DNA of 12,562 nt. It comes from Kiritimatiellia bacterium. GTDB lineage: Bacteria > Verrucomicrobiota > Kiritimatiellia > RFP12 > UBA1067. Location of the stretch: the NCBI GenBank assembly GCA_900767325.1, contig CAAFYT010000019.1:1-12562 (forward strand), given 5' to 3'. The notes beneath the pieces were generated by a model, which had not been told where the DNA came from, made no database searches, and saw only the letters and a program-made list of their open reading frames with translations. Position 1 is the first letter of the stretch. Every line of letters starts with the position of its first letter. Positions 1 to 6,335 of this stretch are shown piece after piece. The position numbers were made by a program, and so were the translations under genes.

Positions 1-2
1 AG

Positions 3-782
3 GCGGTCGGCGAATCGACGCAGGTCCCGCTCAAGTACTACAACAACAACCTGGGCGGAACGTTCACGCTCCTCAAGTGCCTCGCGGACCACAACTGCAA
101 GAACATCGTCTTCTCGTCGTCCGCGACGGTCTACGGCGAGCCGAAATCCGTGCCGATCCGCGAGGATTTTCCGACGCCGGGATGCACGAATGCCTATGGC
201 TGGACGAAGCTGATGATGGAGCAGGTGTTCAAAGACGTCCAGAAGGCCGATCCGGAATGGAACGTGATCCTGCTGCGTTACTTCAACCCGATCGGCGCCC
301 ACAGCTCGGGGCTCATCGGCGAGGATCCCGCCGGCATCCCCAACAACCTCCTGCCGTACGTGGCGCAGGTTGCCGTGGGTCGTCGACCCGAGCTCAATGT
401 GTTCGGAAACGACTATCCGACGCCGGACGGCACGGGCATCCGCGACTACATCCACGTCGTCGACCTCGCCCTCGGCCACCTCAAGGCGATCGAGAAGCTT
501 GAAAAGGAGCCCAAATTGGGGCTGAAGATCTACAACCTCGGAACCGGAAACGGCTATTCGGTACTGCAGATCGTCAAGGCCTTCGAGAAGGCGTCGAAGC
601 GGCCCGTTCCCTACAGGATCTGTCCGCGTCGTCCGGGAGATATCGCCGAGTGCTGGGCCGATCCCGCGCTCGCCCTCCGGGAGCTCGGTTGGAAGGCCGA
701 GCGGGGCATCGAGGACATGTGCAAGGATGCGTGGCGTTGGCAGAGGAAGAATCCATACGGATACAACAAGCCGAAGGCGTGA
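3..782 (+). CDS. galE: UDP-glucose 4-epimerase, N-terminus outside the window
   Basis: GalE interconverts UDP-glucose and UDP-galactose in the cytoplasm using tightly bound NAD+, supplying the Leloir pathway and surface-sugar synthesis. The reading frame is open from the first bases, and 259 residues to the TGA are visible. By alignment from memory with E. coli GalE about 84 residues are missing, including the N-terminal NAD-binding glycine motif. Visible hallmarks are the AVGES stretch, the catalytic SSSATVYG block (Ser at visible residue 40), the YxxxK pair (Tyr65, Lys69, 25 residues after that Ser as in E. coli), YFNPIGAH, GEDPAGIPNNL, the FGNDYPTPDGTGIRDYIHV block and NLGTGNGYSV. An ATG at 150 lies in frame but is internal. 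The stop overlaps the next gene's GTG by 4 bp (GTGA). The match to the family is strong across the whole visible part; preference for N-acetylated sugars cannot be judged. Confidence 0.96.
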   Translation, partial: AVGESTQVPLKYYNNNLGGTFTLLKCLADHNCKNIVFSSSATVYGEPKSVPIREDFPTPGCTNAYGWTKLMMEQVFKDVQKADPEWNVILLRYFNPIGAHSSGLIGEDPAGIPNNLLPYVAQVAVGRRPELNVFGNDYPTPDGTGIRDYIHVVDLALGHLKAIEKLEKEPKLGLKIYNLGTGNGYSVLQIVKAFEKASKRPVPYRICPRRPGDIAECWADPALALRELGWKAERGIEDMCKDAWRWQRKNPYGYNKPKA

Positions 783-1300
783 GCGTACTCGAGTACGTCC
801 TCGATGGGCTTGAAGCCGAGCTCGAGCTTGAGCGCGAGCTCGGCGTGCGGACGGTCGAGTTCGACCGTTCGTTGCTGAAGGCGGAGGCGCCGGTTGCGCC
901 CGCGCTTGCGTCCGGGGAGCCGGCTGCGTCCGCGCCGGAGAGGGCGTTCGATTTCGTCTTTCTCCACCACTGTCCGCTTTCGCCGGATGGCGTGACGATG
1001 CTCTCGAAGATCGTGCTGGCGATGAAGCGCACCTCCGAGACCGCGCCGCTCCTGATCGAGCCGCCGCTTCCCCGGGCGAAGGTCTACGTGGTTCTCGGAG
1101 GCCTCGCGCTCAAGAAGTTCTTTCCCGGGCTGTCCGGCGCTCCCGGGCAATGGCGCACGAGCGAGACGGGGGCGGAGGCGCTGATCACCTATTCGCCGGA
1201 ATACATTCTGCGCTTCGCCTCGGTCACGTCGGCGGTCATGCGGATGAAGAACGAGATGTGGCGCAGTCTGCGAATTCTCATGCAAAGGATCTCCAAATGA
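779..1300 (+). CDS. Reduced family-4 uracil-DNA-glycosylase-like protein, probably inactive
   Basis: This 173-residue protein starts at a GTG whose GTGA overlaps the galE stop. The frame also runs upstream to an ATG at 650, but that part overlaps galE and is not credible. Residues 1-33 are a charged helix ending in GVRTVEFDRSLL, resembling the N-terminal helix of long family-4 uracil-DNA glycosylases. A Pro/Ala-rich linker follows (about 36-54). Then come FDFVFLHH, MLSKIVLAM (74-82), KVYVVLGGLALKKFF (101-115) and TYSPEYILR (137-145), which line up in order with the family's strand 1, LL-K-I/M helix, 'VIVALG-A' strand and 'TYHPAYLLR' motif. The GEAPG catalytic loop is absent, only one cysteine is left of the four that bind the Fe-S cluster, and the His of the HP motif is Ser139. 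Activity on uracil therefore looks lost. The gene ends in an ATGA overlap with pyrK. The family assignment is by eye and moderate; function is unknown. Confidence 0.6.
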   Translation: MSVLEYVLDGLEAELELERELGVRTVEFDRSLLKAEAPVAPALASGEPAASAPERAFDFVFLHHCPLSPDGVTMLSKIVLAMKRTSETAPLLIEPPLPRAKVYVVLGGLALKKFFPGLSGAPGQWRTSETGAEALITYSPEYILRFASVTSAVMRMKNEMWRSLRILMQRISK

Positions 1301-2073
1301 CGGACGAAAAATCAACGATACTCGAACACGCCGAAGTCGGCGCGGGCTATAGGCGGCTCGTTCTCTCCGCGCCGGCTCTCGCCGATGCGCTCGCGCCGGG
1401 GCAGTTCGTCCACGTGCGCGTGCCCGCTCTCGAGGCGAGTGCCTTGCGTCGGCCTTTCTCGGTGTTCGATGCGGCCGACGGGAAGGTGGAGGTCCTCTAC
1501 AAGCTGGTCGGTCGCGGCACGGTTGCGCTCGCGCAGGCGCTGGTCGGGGACGAGATCAGCGTGCTCGGTCCGCTCGGGCATGGCTTTCCGCTCGATTGCT
1601 CCGGCGAGGCGTTGCTCGTCGGGGGCGGCTATGGCGTCGCACCGCTCCATTTTCTCGCGCGCCGCCTGAAGGCGCGGGGAATGGAGGCGATCACGGTGTT
1701 CGTCGGCGGGAGGACGAAGTTCGATCTGCTCGCGCTTGACCGCTTCGAGTCGCTTGGCGTGCGTGTCCTCACGGCGACGAACGACGGCAGCGCGGGCGTG
1801 AAGGGGCTGGTGACGGATCCGCTGGATGACGAGCTCGCGGCCCTGCGCGCGCGCGGCGCGGCGTTCGAGCTGTTCGCGTGTGGACCCGATCCGATGCTGA
1901 AGGCGGTTGCGCTTCGCGCCGTCGGCACGCGTTCGAAGGGGTGGATTTCGATGGATCGCCACATGATCTGCGGTGTGGGCGCGTGCTACGCGTGCATCCA
2001 GAGGACGGTGCGCGGCAATTCGCGTTGCTGCATCGAGGGACCTGTTTTCGCGGTGGAGGACCTGATATGGTGA
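1297..2073 (+). CDS. pyrK: Dihydroorotate dehydrogenase B, electron-transfer subunit
   Basis: PyrK carries FAD and a [2Fe-2S] cluster and passes electrons from the PyrD subunit to NAD+ in the fourth step of UMP synthesis. The 258-residue length is normal for the family. Domains in order: an N-terminal FAD-binding barrel with the RRPFSV motif (residues 51-56), an NAD-binding fold opening with GGGYGVAPL (109-117), the ACGPDPML motif (194-201), and a C-terminal cluster domain with Cys225, Cys230, Cys233 and Cys244/245 in CGVGACYAC...CCIEGPVF. Cys245 fits the family position just before (x)xGPVF; the doubled Cys is a little unusual. The start ATG at 1297 overlaps the previous stop (ATGA), which trims the longer open frame that begins at 1150. 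The next gene, pyrD, starts 7 bp before this stop, as expected for two subunits made in fixed ratio. Confidence 0.95.
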   Translation: MTDEKSTILEHAEVGAGYRRLVLSAPALADALAPGQFVHVRVPALEASALRRPFSVFDAADGKVEVLYKLVGRGTVALAQALVGDEISVLGPLGHGFPLDCSGEALLVGGGYGVAPLHFLARRLKARGMEAITVFVGGRTKFDLLALDRFESLGVRVLTATNDGSAGVKGLVTDPLDDELAALRARGAAFELFACGPDPMLKAVALRAVGTRSKGWISMDRHMICGVGACYACIQRTVRGNSRCCIEGPVFAVEDLIW

Positions 2074-2975
2074 AGATGGCGGTTGACTTGGGCGCGCTCG
2101 CGCTCGCCTCGCCGGTCGTGACGGCGAGCGGTACGTTCGGCTACGGAACGGAATACCTCGGGGCGGTCGACTACTCGAAGCTCGGCGCCGTGACCGCGAA
2201 GGGCATTCGGCTCGATCCGTGGCCCGGCAACGGCATGCCGCGGCACGCGGAGGTGTTCGGCGGGCTCGTGAACGCGATCGGGCTGCAAGGCACGGGGATC
2301 GACTCTTTCCTCTCCGTATCCGTCCCGTGGTATCGGGACAACGCGAAGGCGCCGCTCATCGCCAACATCTGGGGCGGATCGATCGACGAATACGCCGAGG
2401 TCGCGCGCCGTTTGGGGCGTGCGGTCGAGGCGATCGAGGTGAACGCGAGCTGTCCCAACGTCAAGGAGGGCGGGCACACCTTCGGACAGGATCCGGCGGT
2501 GTTGAATCGGCTCGTCGCGGCGGTTCGCGAGGCGACGGAGCTGCCGCTCATCGTGAAGCTCGCGCCCAACGTGCCGTCGATCGCGCCGTATGTGAAGGCG
2601 TGCGAGGAGGGCGGTGCGGACGCGCTCTCGCTGATCAACACGATCCCGGCGATGGTGATCGACATCGAGCGCCGCGCGAGCGTGCTGGCGAACGGGACGG
2701 GCGGACTTTCGGGACGCGCCGTGCATCCCGTGGCGGTGAAGCTCGTCTACGAGGCCCATCGGGCGACCCGCCTGCCGATCCTGGCGATGGGGGGCGTCTC
2801 CGGGCCGGAGGACGCGATCGAGTTCATGCTGGCCGGCGCCACGGCGGTTGCGGTCGGAACGGCCCTGTTCACCGATCCGTCTGTCGTCGCGCGGGTTTAC
2901 GACGGGCTCGCCGCCTATTGCGAGCGGCAGGGTTTCTCGTCCGTGGCCGAACTCACGGGCAATCTTGTGGTATAA
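2067..2975 (+). CDS. pyrD: Dihydroorotate dehydrogenase, class 1B catalytic subunit
   Basis: The FMN enzyme PyrD oxidises dihydroorotate to orotate; with PyrK it forms the NAD+-dependent class 1B heterotetramer in the cytoplasm. The 302-residue TIM-barrel sequence contains TASGTFGYG (19-27), TAKG with Lys45 near FMN, NAIGLQ (69-74), NASCPN with catalytic Cys129 (class 1 enzymes use Cys, class 2 Ser), VKLAPN with Lys164, NTI (191-193), the FMN-phosphate motif GGVSG (242-246) and VGTALFTDP (263-271). The ATG at 2067 overlaps the end of pyrK by 7 bp; the frame stays open upstream, but only inside pyrK. A second in-frame ATG at 2076 is possible. The last two codons and the stop contain an extended -10 element for the next gene. 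All expected residues are present, so it should be active. Confidence 0.96.
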   Translation: MVKMAVDLGALALASPVVTASGTFGYGTEYLGAVDYSKLGAVTAKGIRLDPWPGNGMPRHAEVFGGLVNAIGLQGTGIDSFLSVSVPWYRDNAKAPLIANIWGGSIDEYAEVARRLGRAVEAIEVNASCPNVKEGGHTFGQDPAVLNRLVAAVREATELPLIVKLAPNVPSIAPYVKACEEGGADALSLINTIPAMVIDIERRASVLANGTGGLSGRAVHPVAVKLVYEAHRATRLPILAMGGVSGPEDAIEFMLAGATAVAVGTALFTDPSVVARVYDGLAAYCERQGFSSVAELTGNLVV

Positions 2976-2976
2976 T
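2968..2976 (+). promoter_or_regulatory. Extended -10 promoter for the lptF/lptG-like gene
   Basis: TGGTATAAT is a perfect match to the extended -10 consensus TGnTATAAT and overlaps the pyrD stop codon. No good -35 hexamer is visible at 16-18 bp spacing, which extended -10 promoters tolerate. Only 13 bases separate it from the ATG at 2990, so the expected transcript has a 5' leader of about 7 nt and no room for a Shine-Dalgarno site; none is seen. The surrounding block TTGTGGTATAATAT recurs with one change at 4093-4106. Confidence 0.68.
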
Positions 2977-2989
2977 ATCCGTCTCGACG

Positions 2990-4090
2990 ATGAAGATCCT
3001 CACGCGATACGTGCTGCGCGAATTCCTCGTTCCGCTGGGCTACTGCCTGACGGGGCTTGTGTCGATCTACGTGCTCTTCGATCTCTTCGGTTCGTTTTCG
3101 CGCCTGTCGGCGGCGCGGATCTCGGCGCGCGAGGCCGCGCTCTACTTCTGCGGCTACCTGGCGCCCTACTTCCACTACATCGCGCCGGCGGCGCTGATGC
3201 TGGCCACGCTCTACACGATGTGGAGCTTCTGCCGCCATTCCGAGGTCGTCGCGATGCGCGCGAGCGGCGTGAGCTTCCTCGCCATCGTGAAGCCCCTCCT
3301 GATGGTGGCGTTCCTGATGGCGCTTGCGGTCGCCTACGTGAACGAGGTGTTCGTTCCGGCCCATTCGCAGTGGGCGGCCGAGATGAAGTCGGTCCAGTTC
3401 GACCGGCGGCTCGTCGCCAAGGCGAACGACATCGTCTTCCGGAACGCGCGCTCGTGCCGCACGTGGCACATCGACGCGCTGCTCGACTCGGCGGGCGCGC
3501 ATCTCAAGGATGTGCGCGTGACGGTCGATCGTCCGAATGGCGGGGCGCGGCTTCTCAACATCACGGCGCCGCGGGCGGACTATCTTGACGGCGAGTGGTG
3601 GTTTACGGATGCGGCGGTGCAGCACTACGATGCGACGGGGCTGGAGATCGCCTCCGCGACGAGCGAGCTCGACGCGCTGAAGTTCCGCTGCTTCTCCGAG
3701 TTCGACGAGAAGCCGGCGGACTTCCTCGCCCAGAACAGGATGTGGCGCTTCAACTCGGTCGAGGACCGCTTGCGCTACCTGCGCACGCATCCCGATCTCG
3801 CGCCGCGCGACCGCGGCGACTGCGTTTACGACATCTGGGCGCAGATCATGGCGCCCTGGGCCTGCCTCGTCATCACGCTCTTCGCGATTCCGGCCGGCAT
3901 CGCCTCGGGGCGGCAATCGGTCTTTCGCGGCGTGCTGGGCGCGCTGGGCCTCTACTTCGCGTTCTACGCGCTGGTGCTCGGCGCGATGATCGTGGCGAAG
4001 AACGGACTCCTTCCGCCGATCGCGGCGGCGATCCTCCCCTACGCGGTCTTTCTCGCGCTGGGTGTTCGCGCCTTCTTGAAGCAACGCTGA
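2990..4090 (+). CDS. LptF/LptG (YjgP/YjgQ) family permease
   Basis: LptF and LptG are the inner-membrane partners of the LptB ATPase that extract lipopolysaccharide and push it across the periplasm toward the outer membrane. This 366-residue protein has the family's usual size and layout: N-terminal membrane segments at about 13-35, 58-80 and 98-118, a periplasmic beta-rich domain from about 120 to 275, and three more membrane segments to the C-terminus. Family signatures are SEVVAMRASGVSF (84-96), NEVFVP (118-123), and the segment WAQIMAPWACLVITLFAIP just before the last membrane region. The open frame extends back to 2219, but there it overlaps pyrD in another frame. The ATG at 2990 was chosen because it follows the promoter closely and precedes the typical N-terminus 'KILTRYVLREFL'. 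I cannot tell LptF from LptG by eye, and only one copy is present here. Confidence 0.92.
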   Translation: MKILTRYVLREFLVPLGYCLTGLVSIYVLFDLFGSFSRLSAARISAREAALYFCGYLAPYFHYIAPAALMLATLYTMWSFCRHSEVVAMRASGVSFLAIVKPLLMVAFLMALAVAYVNEVFVPAHSQWAAEMKSVQFDRRLVAKANDIVFRNARSCRTWHIDALLDSAGAHLKDVRVTVDRPNGGARLLNITAPRADYLDGEWWFTDAAVQHYDATGLEIASATSELDALKFRCFSEFDEKPADFLAQNRMWRFNSVEDRLRYLRTHPDLAPRDRGDCVYDIWAQIMAPWACLVITLFAIPAGIASGRQSVFRGVLGALGLYFAFYALVLGAMIVAKNGLLPPIAAAILPYAVFLALGVRAFLKQR

Positions 4091-4104
4091 GATTGTGGTA
4101 CAAT
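4076..4104 (+). promoter_or_regulatory. Promoter of the pilin-like gene cluster
   Basis: A -35 TTGAAG (4076-4081) lies 17 bp before a -10 TACAAT (4099-4104), which is itself preceded by the extended -10 TG (4096-4097). Each -10/-35 hexamer has mismatches (1 and 2), but the spacing is optimal and three elements agree. It sits at the very end of the lptF/lptG-like gene. The first ATG (4113) lies only 8 bases after the -10, so the mRNA should start at or within about two bases of the start codon, i.e. be leaderless; no Shine-Dalgarno site is present. Confidence 0.7.
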
Positions 4105-4112
4105 ATGGCCGT

Positions 4113-4262
4113 ATGATCATGAGAAGGGGACAGGCGCTTCTTGAATACGTGCTCTCGCTGGCGGGGGTCGTCGTGGTGTTCGGCATCCTGTGGACGCTGA
4201 CGGGAACCGCGGTCAGGTACGCCGTCCGCACGGAAAAACTACTTTGCAGTGACTATCCCTAA
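4113..4262 (+). CDS. Small class IVb prepilin-like peptide (49 aa)
   Basis: This short frame encodes a basic leader MIMRRG, then QALLEY and one hydrophobic helix (about residues 12-29), then a short tail with one Cys near the end. The form G|QALLEY, with Glu at +5 and Tyr at +6 after the predicted cut, is the diagnostic type IVb (Flp) prepilin processing site, so a 43-residue mature peptide held in the inner membrane and perhaps added to a pilus is expected. The start is the ATG at 4113 or the in-frame ATG at 4119; both leave the processing site intact. It lies directly under the promoter at 4076-4104 and 16 bp before the Flp pilin gene. It is short enough to be missed by ordinary gene callers. 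Whether it is a minor pilin, a pseudopilin or a membrane chaperone for the cluster is unknown. Confidence 0.8.
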   Translation: MIMRRGQALLEYVLSLAGVVVVFGILWTLTGTAVRYAVRTEKLLCSDYP

Positions 4263-4266
4263 ACGC

Positions 4267-4273
4267 AAGGAGG
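4267..4273 (+). promoter_or_regulatory. Strong ribosome binding site of the Flp pilin
   Basis: AAGGAGG lies 5 bases before the ATG at 4279. It settles the start: an ATG at 4249 is in frame but overlaps the preceding peptide gene and has no such site. This is the strongest Shine-Dalgarno site in the pilin cluster, fitting a major subunit that must be made in excess. Confidence 0.82.
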
Positions 4274-4278
4274 AAACC

Positions 4279-4476
4279 ATGAGAAAGCTGAGAAAAGGGC
4301 AGACGATGGTCGAGTACATCATCATCGTGGCGCTCATCGCGATCGCGTGTCTGGGCATCGTGTCGATCTTCGGAAAAACGCTCTTCACGAAGTTCAAGGG
4401 CGCGAACGATTCGCTGACCAACCAGAAGGCCAGCGCGACGTACGACGACAACAGCATCCAGAAGCTCGGCGAGTAG
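4279..4476 (+). CDS. Flp/Tad-type major pilin
   Basis: This 65-residue prepilin has the layout of Flp pilins: a short basic leader MRKLRKG, the cleavage site G|QTMVEY with Glu at +5 and Tyr at +6, a hydrophobic helix (YIIIVALIAIACLGIVSIFG, about 13-32), then a short polar tail rich in Asn, Ser, Asp and Lys. The mature protein would have 58 residues. Flp pilins are cut by a dedicated prepilin peptidase and polymerised by the TadA ATPase with TadB/TadC into bundled adhesive fibres exported through an RcpA secretin; none of those genes is in this window. The strong Shine-Dalgarno site and position just after the cluster promoter suggest it is the most abundantly made product. The next gene begins 3 bp after the stop. 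Flp identity is secure; what the fibre does here is not known. Confidence 0.92.
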   Translation: MRKLRKGQTMVEYIIIVALIAIACLGIVSIFGKTLFTKFKGANDSLTNQKASATYDDNSIQKLGE

Positions 4477-4479
4477 GCG

Positions 4480-4956
4480 GTGCGGCGGCGTGGTCAGGCG
4501 ATGATCGAAACGCTCCTGGCGGTTCTGGTCATCACGTTCGCGTTTCTCGGCCTCTTCCGTCTCTCCCGCCTGCTCACGGGCAAGGTCCTGGCCGAACACG
4601 CGGCCCTGCGCGTGGCGCGCGCGCGCGCCGTGGGGCTGAACGACTTCATGTGCCGCAAGGCGGCGCGCATCGCGCTCCTGCCCGTTTCCGGCGAGTGCCT
4701 CTGGCCCGCGGGGCCTCTTCCGTATCCGGTCGAGCTCGCGCGCTGCGCGGTCTATCTGCAGACTCCCGACAGCTCGGTCGCGCAGGGCGTTCTCGATTAC
4801 GACGGCTGGCATCACCTCCGCGTGGAGCCGGGCGACGGGACGGATGTGCGCGTGGCGCTTGACATGGAGCTTCTGGACGAGGCGCGCGTGACGATCGAAG
4901 GTCGGGCGGGAATCGAGCGGAACTTTCCGGACTACATGATGGATGGCGGGCGATGA
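4480..4956 (+). CDS. TadE-like pseudopilin
   Basis: The 158-residue product starts at GTG with leader (M)RRRG followed by Q-AMIET and a hydrophobic helix (about residues 11-28, LLAVLVITFAFLGLFRL), matching the TadE/TadF pseudopilin pattern with Glu at +5. The segment AEHAALRVARARAVG after the helix resembles the Ala-rich 'AAREGAR' region of TadE. The remaining ~105 residues are a periplasmic domain with three Cys (in DFMCRKA, GECLWP, ARCAVY) that may form a disulfide. TadE-like proteins are minor subunits needed for Tad pilus assembly. The GTG start is fixed by the leader and lies 3 bp after the Flp stop; the gene ends in an ATGA overlap with the next. No catalytic motif is visible. Confidence 0.82.
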   Translation: MRRRGQAMIETLLAVLVITFAFLGLFRLSRLLTGKVLAEHAALRVARARAVGLNDFMCRKAARIALLPVSGECLWPAGPLPYPVELARCAVYLQTPDSSVAQGVLDYDGWHHLRVEPGDGTDVRVALDMELLDEARVTIEGRAGIERNFPDYMMDGGR

Positions 4957-6335
4957 GGATGCGTCGGGGACAGGTTGCGCTTTACCTCGTGCTGGCGCTG
5001 GTGGCGATCTGCATTCTCGTGATGATGAACGTCGGCGCGTTCCTGGCGGTCTCGGCGCGGAACCGCACGATGAACGCGGGCGATGCGGCGGCGCTGGCCG
5101 TGGCGCGGCATCAGGGCGAGCTCCTCAACCGCATCGGCCAGCTCAACATCGACCACCTCAAGGCGGCGCTCGACGACGATGCGCGCGCCTGCGAGCGGAT
5201 CATGGAGGAGCAGCGGCGGATCTGCTTTCTCGAACCGCTCGACGGCATCGGCATCGGCAATCGCGCCGCGCGCGAGAACGGCGCGGAGCGGAGCGACGCC
5301 CTGCTCGACGTCCTCCGCCGGCACGTGATCGAGATCCGCACGGTCTACGAGGCGAATCCCGAGCTCTATCCCGAGCCGTGGGAGGGCGCGTGGGAGGACT
5401 ACGCCCGGCGCCTCGAGCTCGCGCTGGGCGAGGGGATCTGGGCGGGGCCGGACAACATCGACTTCATCGACGCCTGTCAGGGTCATTACCTCCTGCTGCC
5501 GATGTTCTACCACGCGGTCGCGGGGCGGAACTGGTGCTGGTTCCACTTCAATGCGAGCGGATTGCTCGCGGGCTATTCGGACTTCGGCGACTGGGGGCCC
5601 TTGCCGGGGGCCGATATTGCGACGCGGCTTCGGCGCGCCGCCAACAGCGAGGTCTATTCGCTCAACCTCGAATCGCGCGCGTGCAGCGCCCTGCAGCTGC
5701 TCGGCACGAACGCGATTGAGCGTCTCGCGGGTGTTTCGCTCGGCGCGATCGAATCGTCGAATCTCATCACGAACACGGCGCAGAGCTGGTTCCTCTACGA
5801 TGCGTCGGTCTGGCGCAAGTGGCGGGAGATCGATCCCGAAGGGGGCTTTCCGGCGGTGGGCGCCGTCAAGCCGGAGTATGACGTGCGCGGGTGCGCGGCG
5901 ATCTGCCGGGTGATGCAGGAGCTGCCGAACCTCGTCGACTCGGGCGAAGCGCGCGTCTCGAAGTGGTCGGCGGCGGCGAAGCCGTTCGGCGCGGTGGAGA
6001 ATGCCGCGGGCGAGCTCGAGAGCGTCGTCGCGTTCGGGCGCTTCGTGACGCCGGCGTTCACGGCGGCGCATCTCGTGCCGCTCGACGCCGTCGGCGGGGA
6101 CGATCTCTCGACGGCCGACCCCGACTGGATGCATCACGTGCGCGAGCATCTGCCGAACTACCTCGCGCAGGGCGTGGCGAGGGGGTCGAGCTGCTACTAC
6201 TGCGCCCAGCTGAAGGAGTGGGATCGCGAATCGCTTCGCGCCGAAGCGCGGCGCTATCTCAAGTACAACGCCGGTTCGTGTCGGCGCGGCGACGGGCCGG
6301 GAGGGGAGAGAGGAGGCGCCGCGCATGGCCATTAG
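4953..6335 (+). CDS. TadG-like pilus-associated protein with prepilin-type leader
   Basis: The 460-residue protein opens with MRMRRG, then QVALYLVLALVAICILVMMNVGAFLAV split by no charged residue, i.e. one N-terminal membrane anchor (about 8-33). Directly after it comes SARNRTMNAGDAAALAVAR (34-52), the signature of the Flp pilus-assembly TadE/TadG-like N-terminal family, whose usual form is '(A)ADAAALAGA'. Unlike its neighbours it has Tyr rather than Glu at +5. The rest (about 53-460) is a large periplasmic domain that I do not recognise, with about ten Cys, including RGCAAICR and SSCYYC, suggesting disulfides. The C-terminus (rich in Arg and Gly) is translated from DNA that also holds the ribosome binding site and first 11 bases of the next gene. 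Start by ATGA overlap with the TadE-like gene; an ATG at 4959 is also possible. TadG itself is thought to link the fibre to the envelope; that role is inferred here. Confidence 0.72.
   Translation: MRMRRGQVALYLVLALVAICILVMMNVGAFLAVSARNRTMNAGDAAALAVARHQGELLNRIGQLNIDHLKAALDDDARACERIMEEQRRICFLEPLDGIGIGNRAARENGAERSDALLDVLRRHVIEIRTVYEANPELYPEPWEGAWEDYARRLELALGEGIWAGPDNIDFIDACQGHYLLLPMFYHAVAGRNWCWFHFNASGLLAGYSDFGDWGPLPGADIATRLRRAANSEVYSLNLESRACSALQLLGTNAIERLAGVSLGAIESSNLITNTAQSWFLYDASVWRKWREIDPEGGFPAVGAVKPEYDVRGCAAICRVMQELPNLVDSGEARVSKWSAAAKPFGAVENAAGELESVVAFGRFVTPAFTAAHLVPLDAVGGDDLSTADPDWMHHVREHLPNYLAQGVARGSSCYYCAQLKEWDRESLRAEARRYLKYNAGSCRRGDGPGGERGGAAHGH

Noticed and set aside
650..778. Upstream extension of the UDG-like gene to an ATG at 650
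   Set aside because: It overlaps galE; the GTG at 779 gives a typical 4-bp stop/start overlap and a sensible N-terminal helix.
2219..2989. Upstream extension of the lptF/lptG-like frame, which would give a 623-residue protein
   Set aside because: The extra part overlaps pyrD in another frame, is Arg/Gly-rich, and the family length and promoter place the start at 2990.
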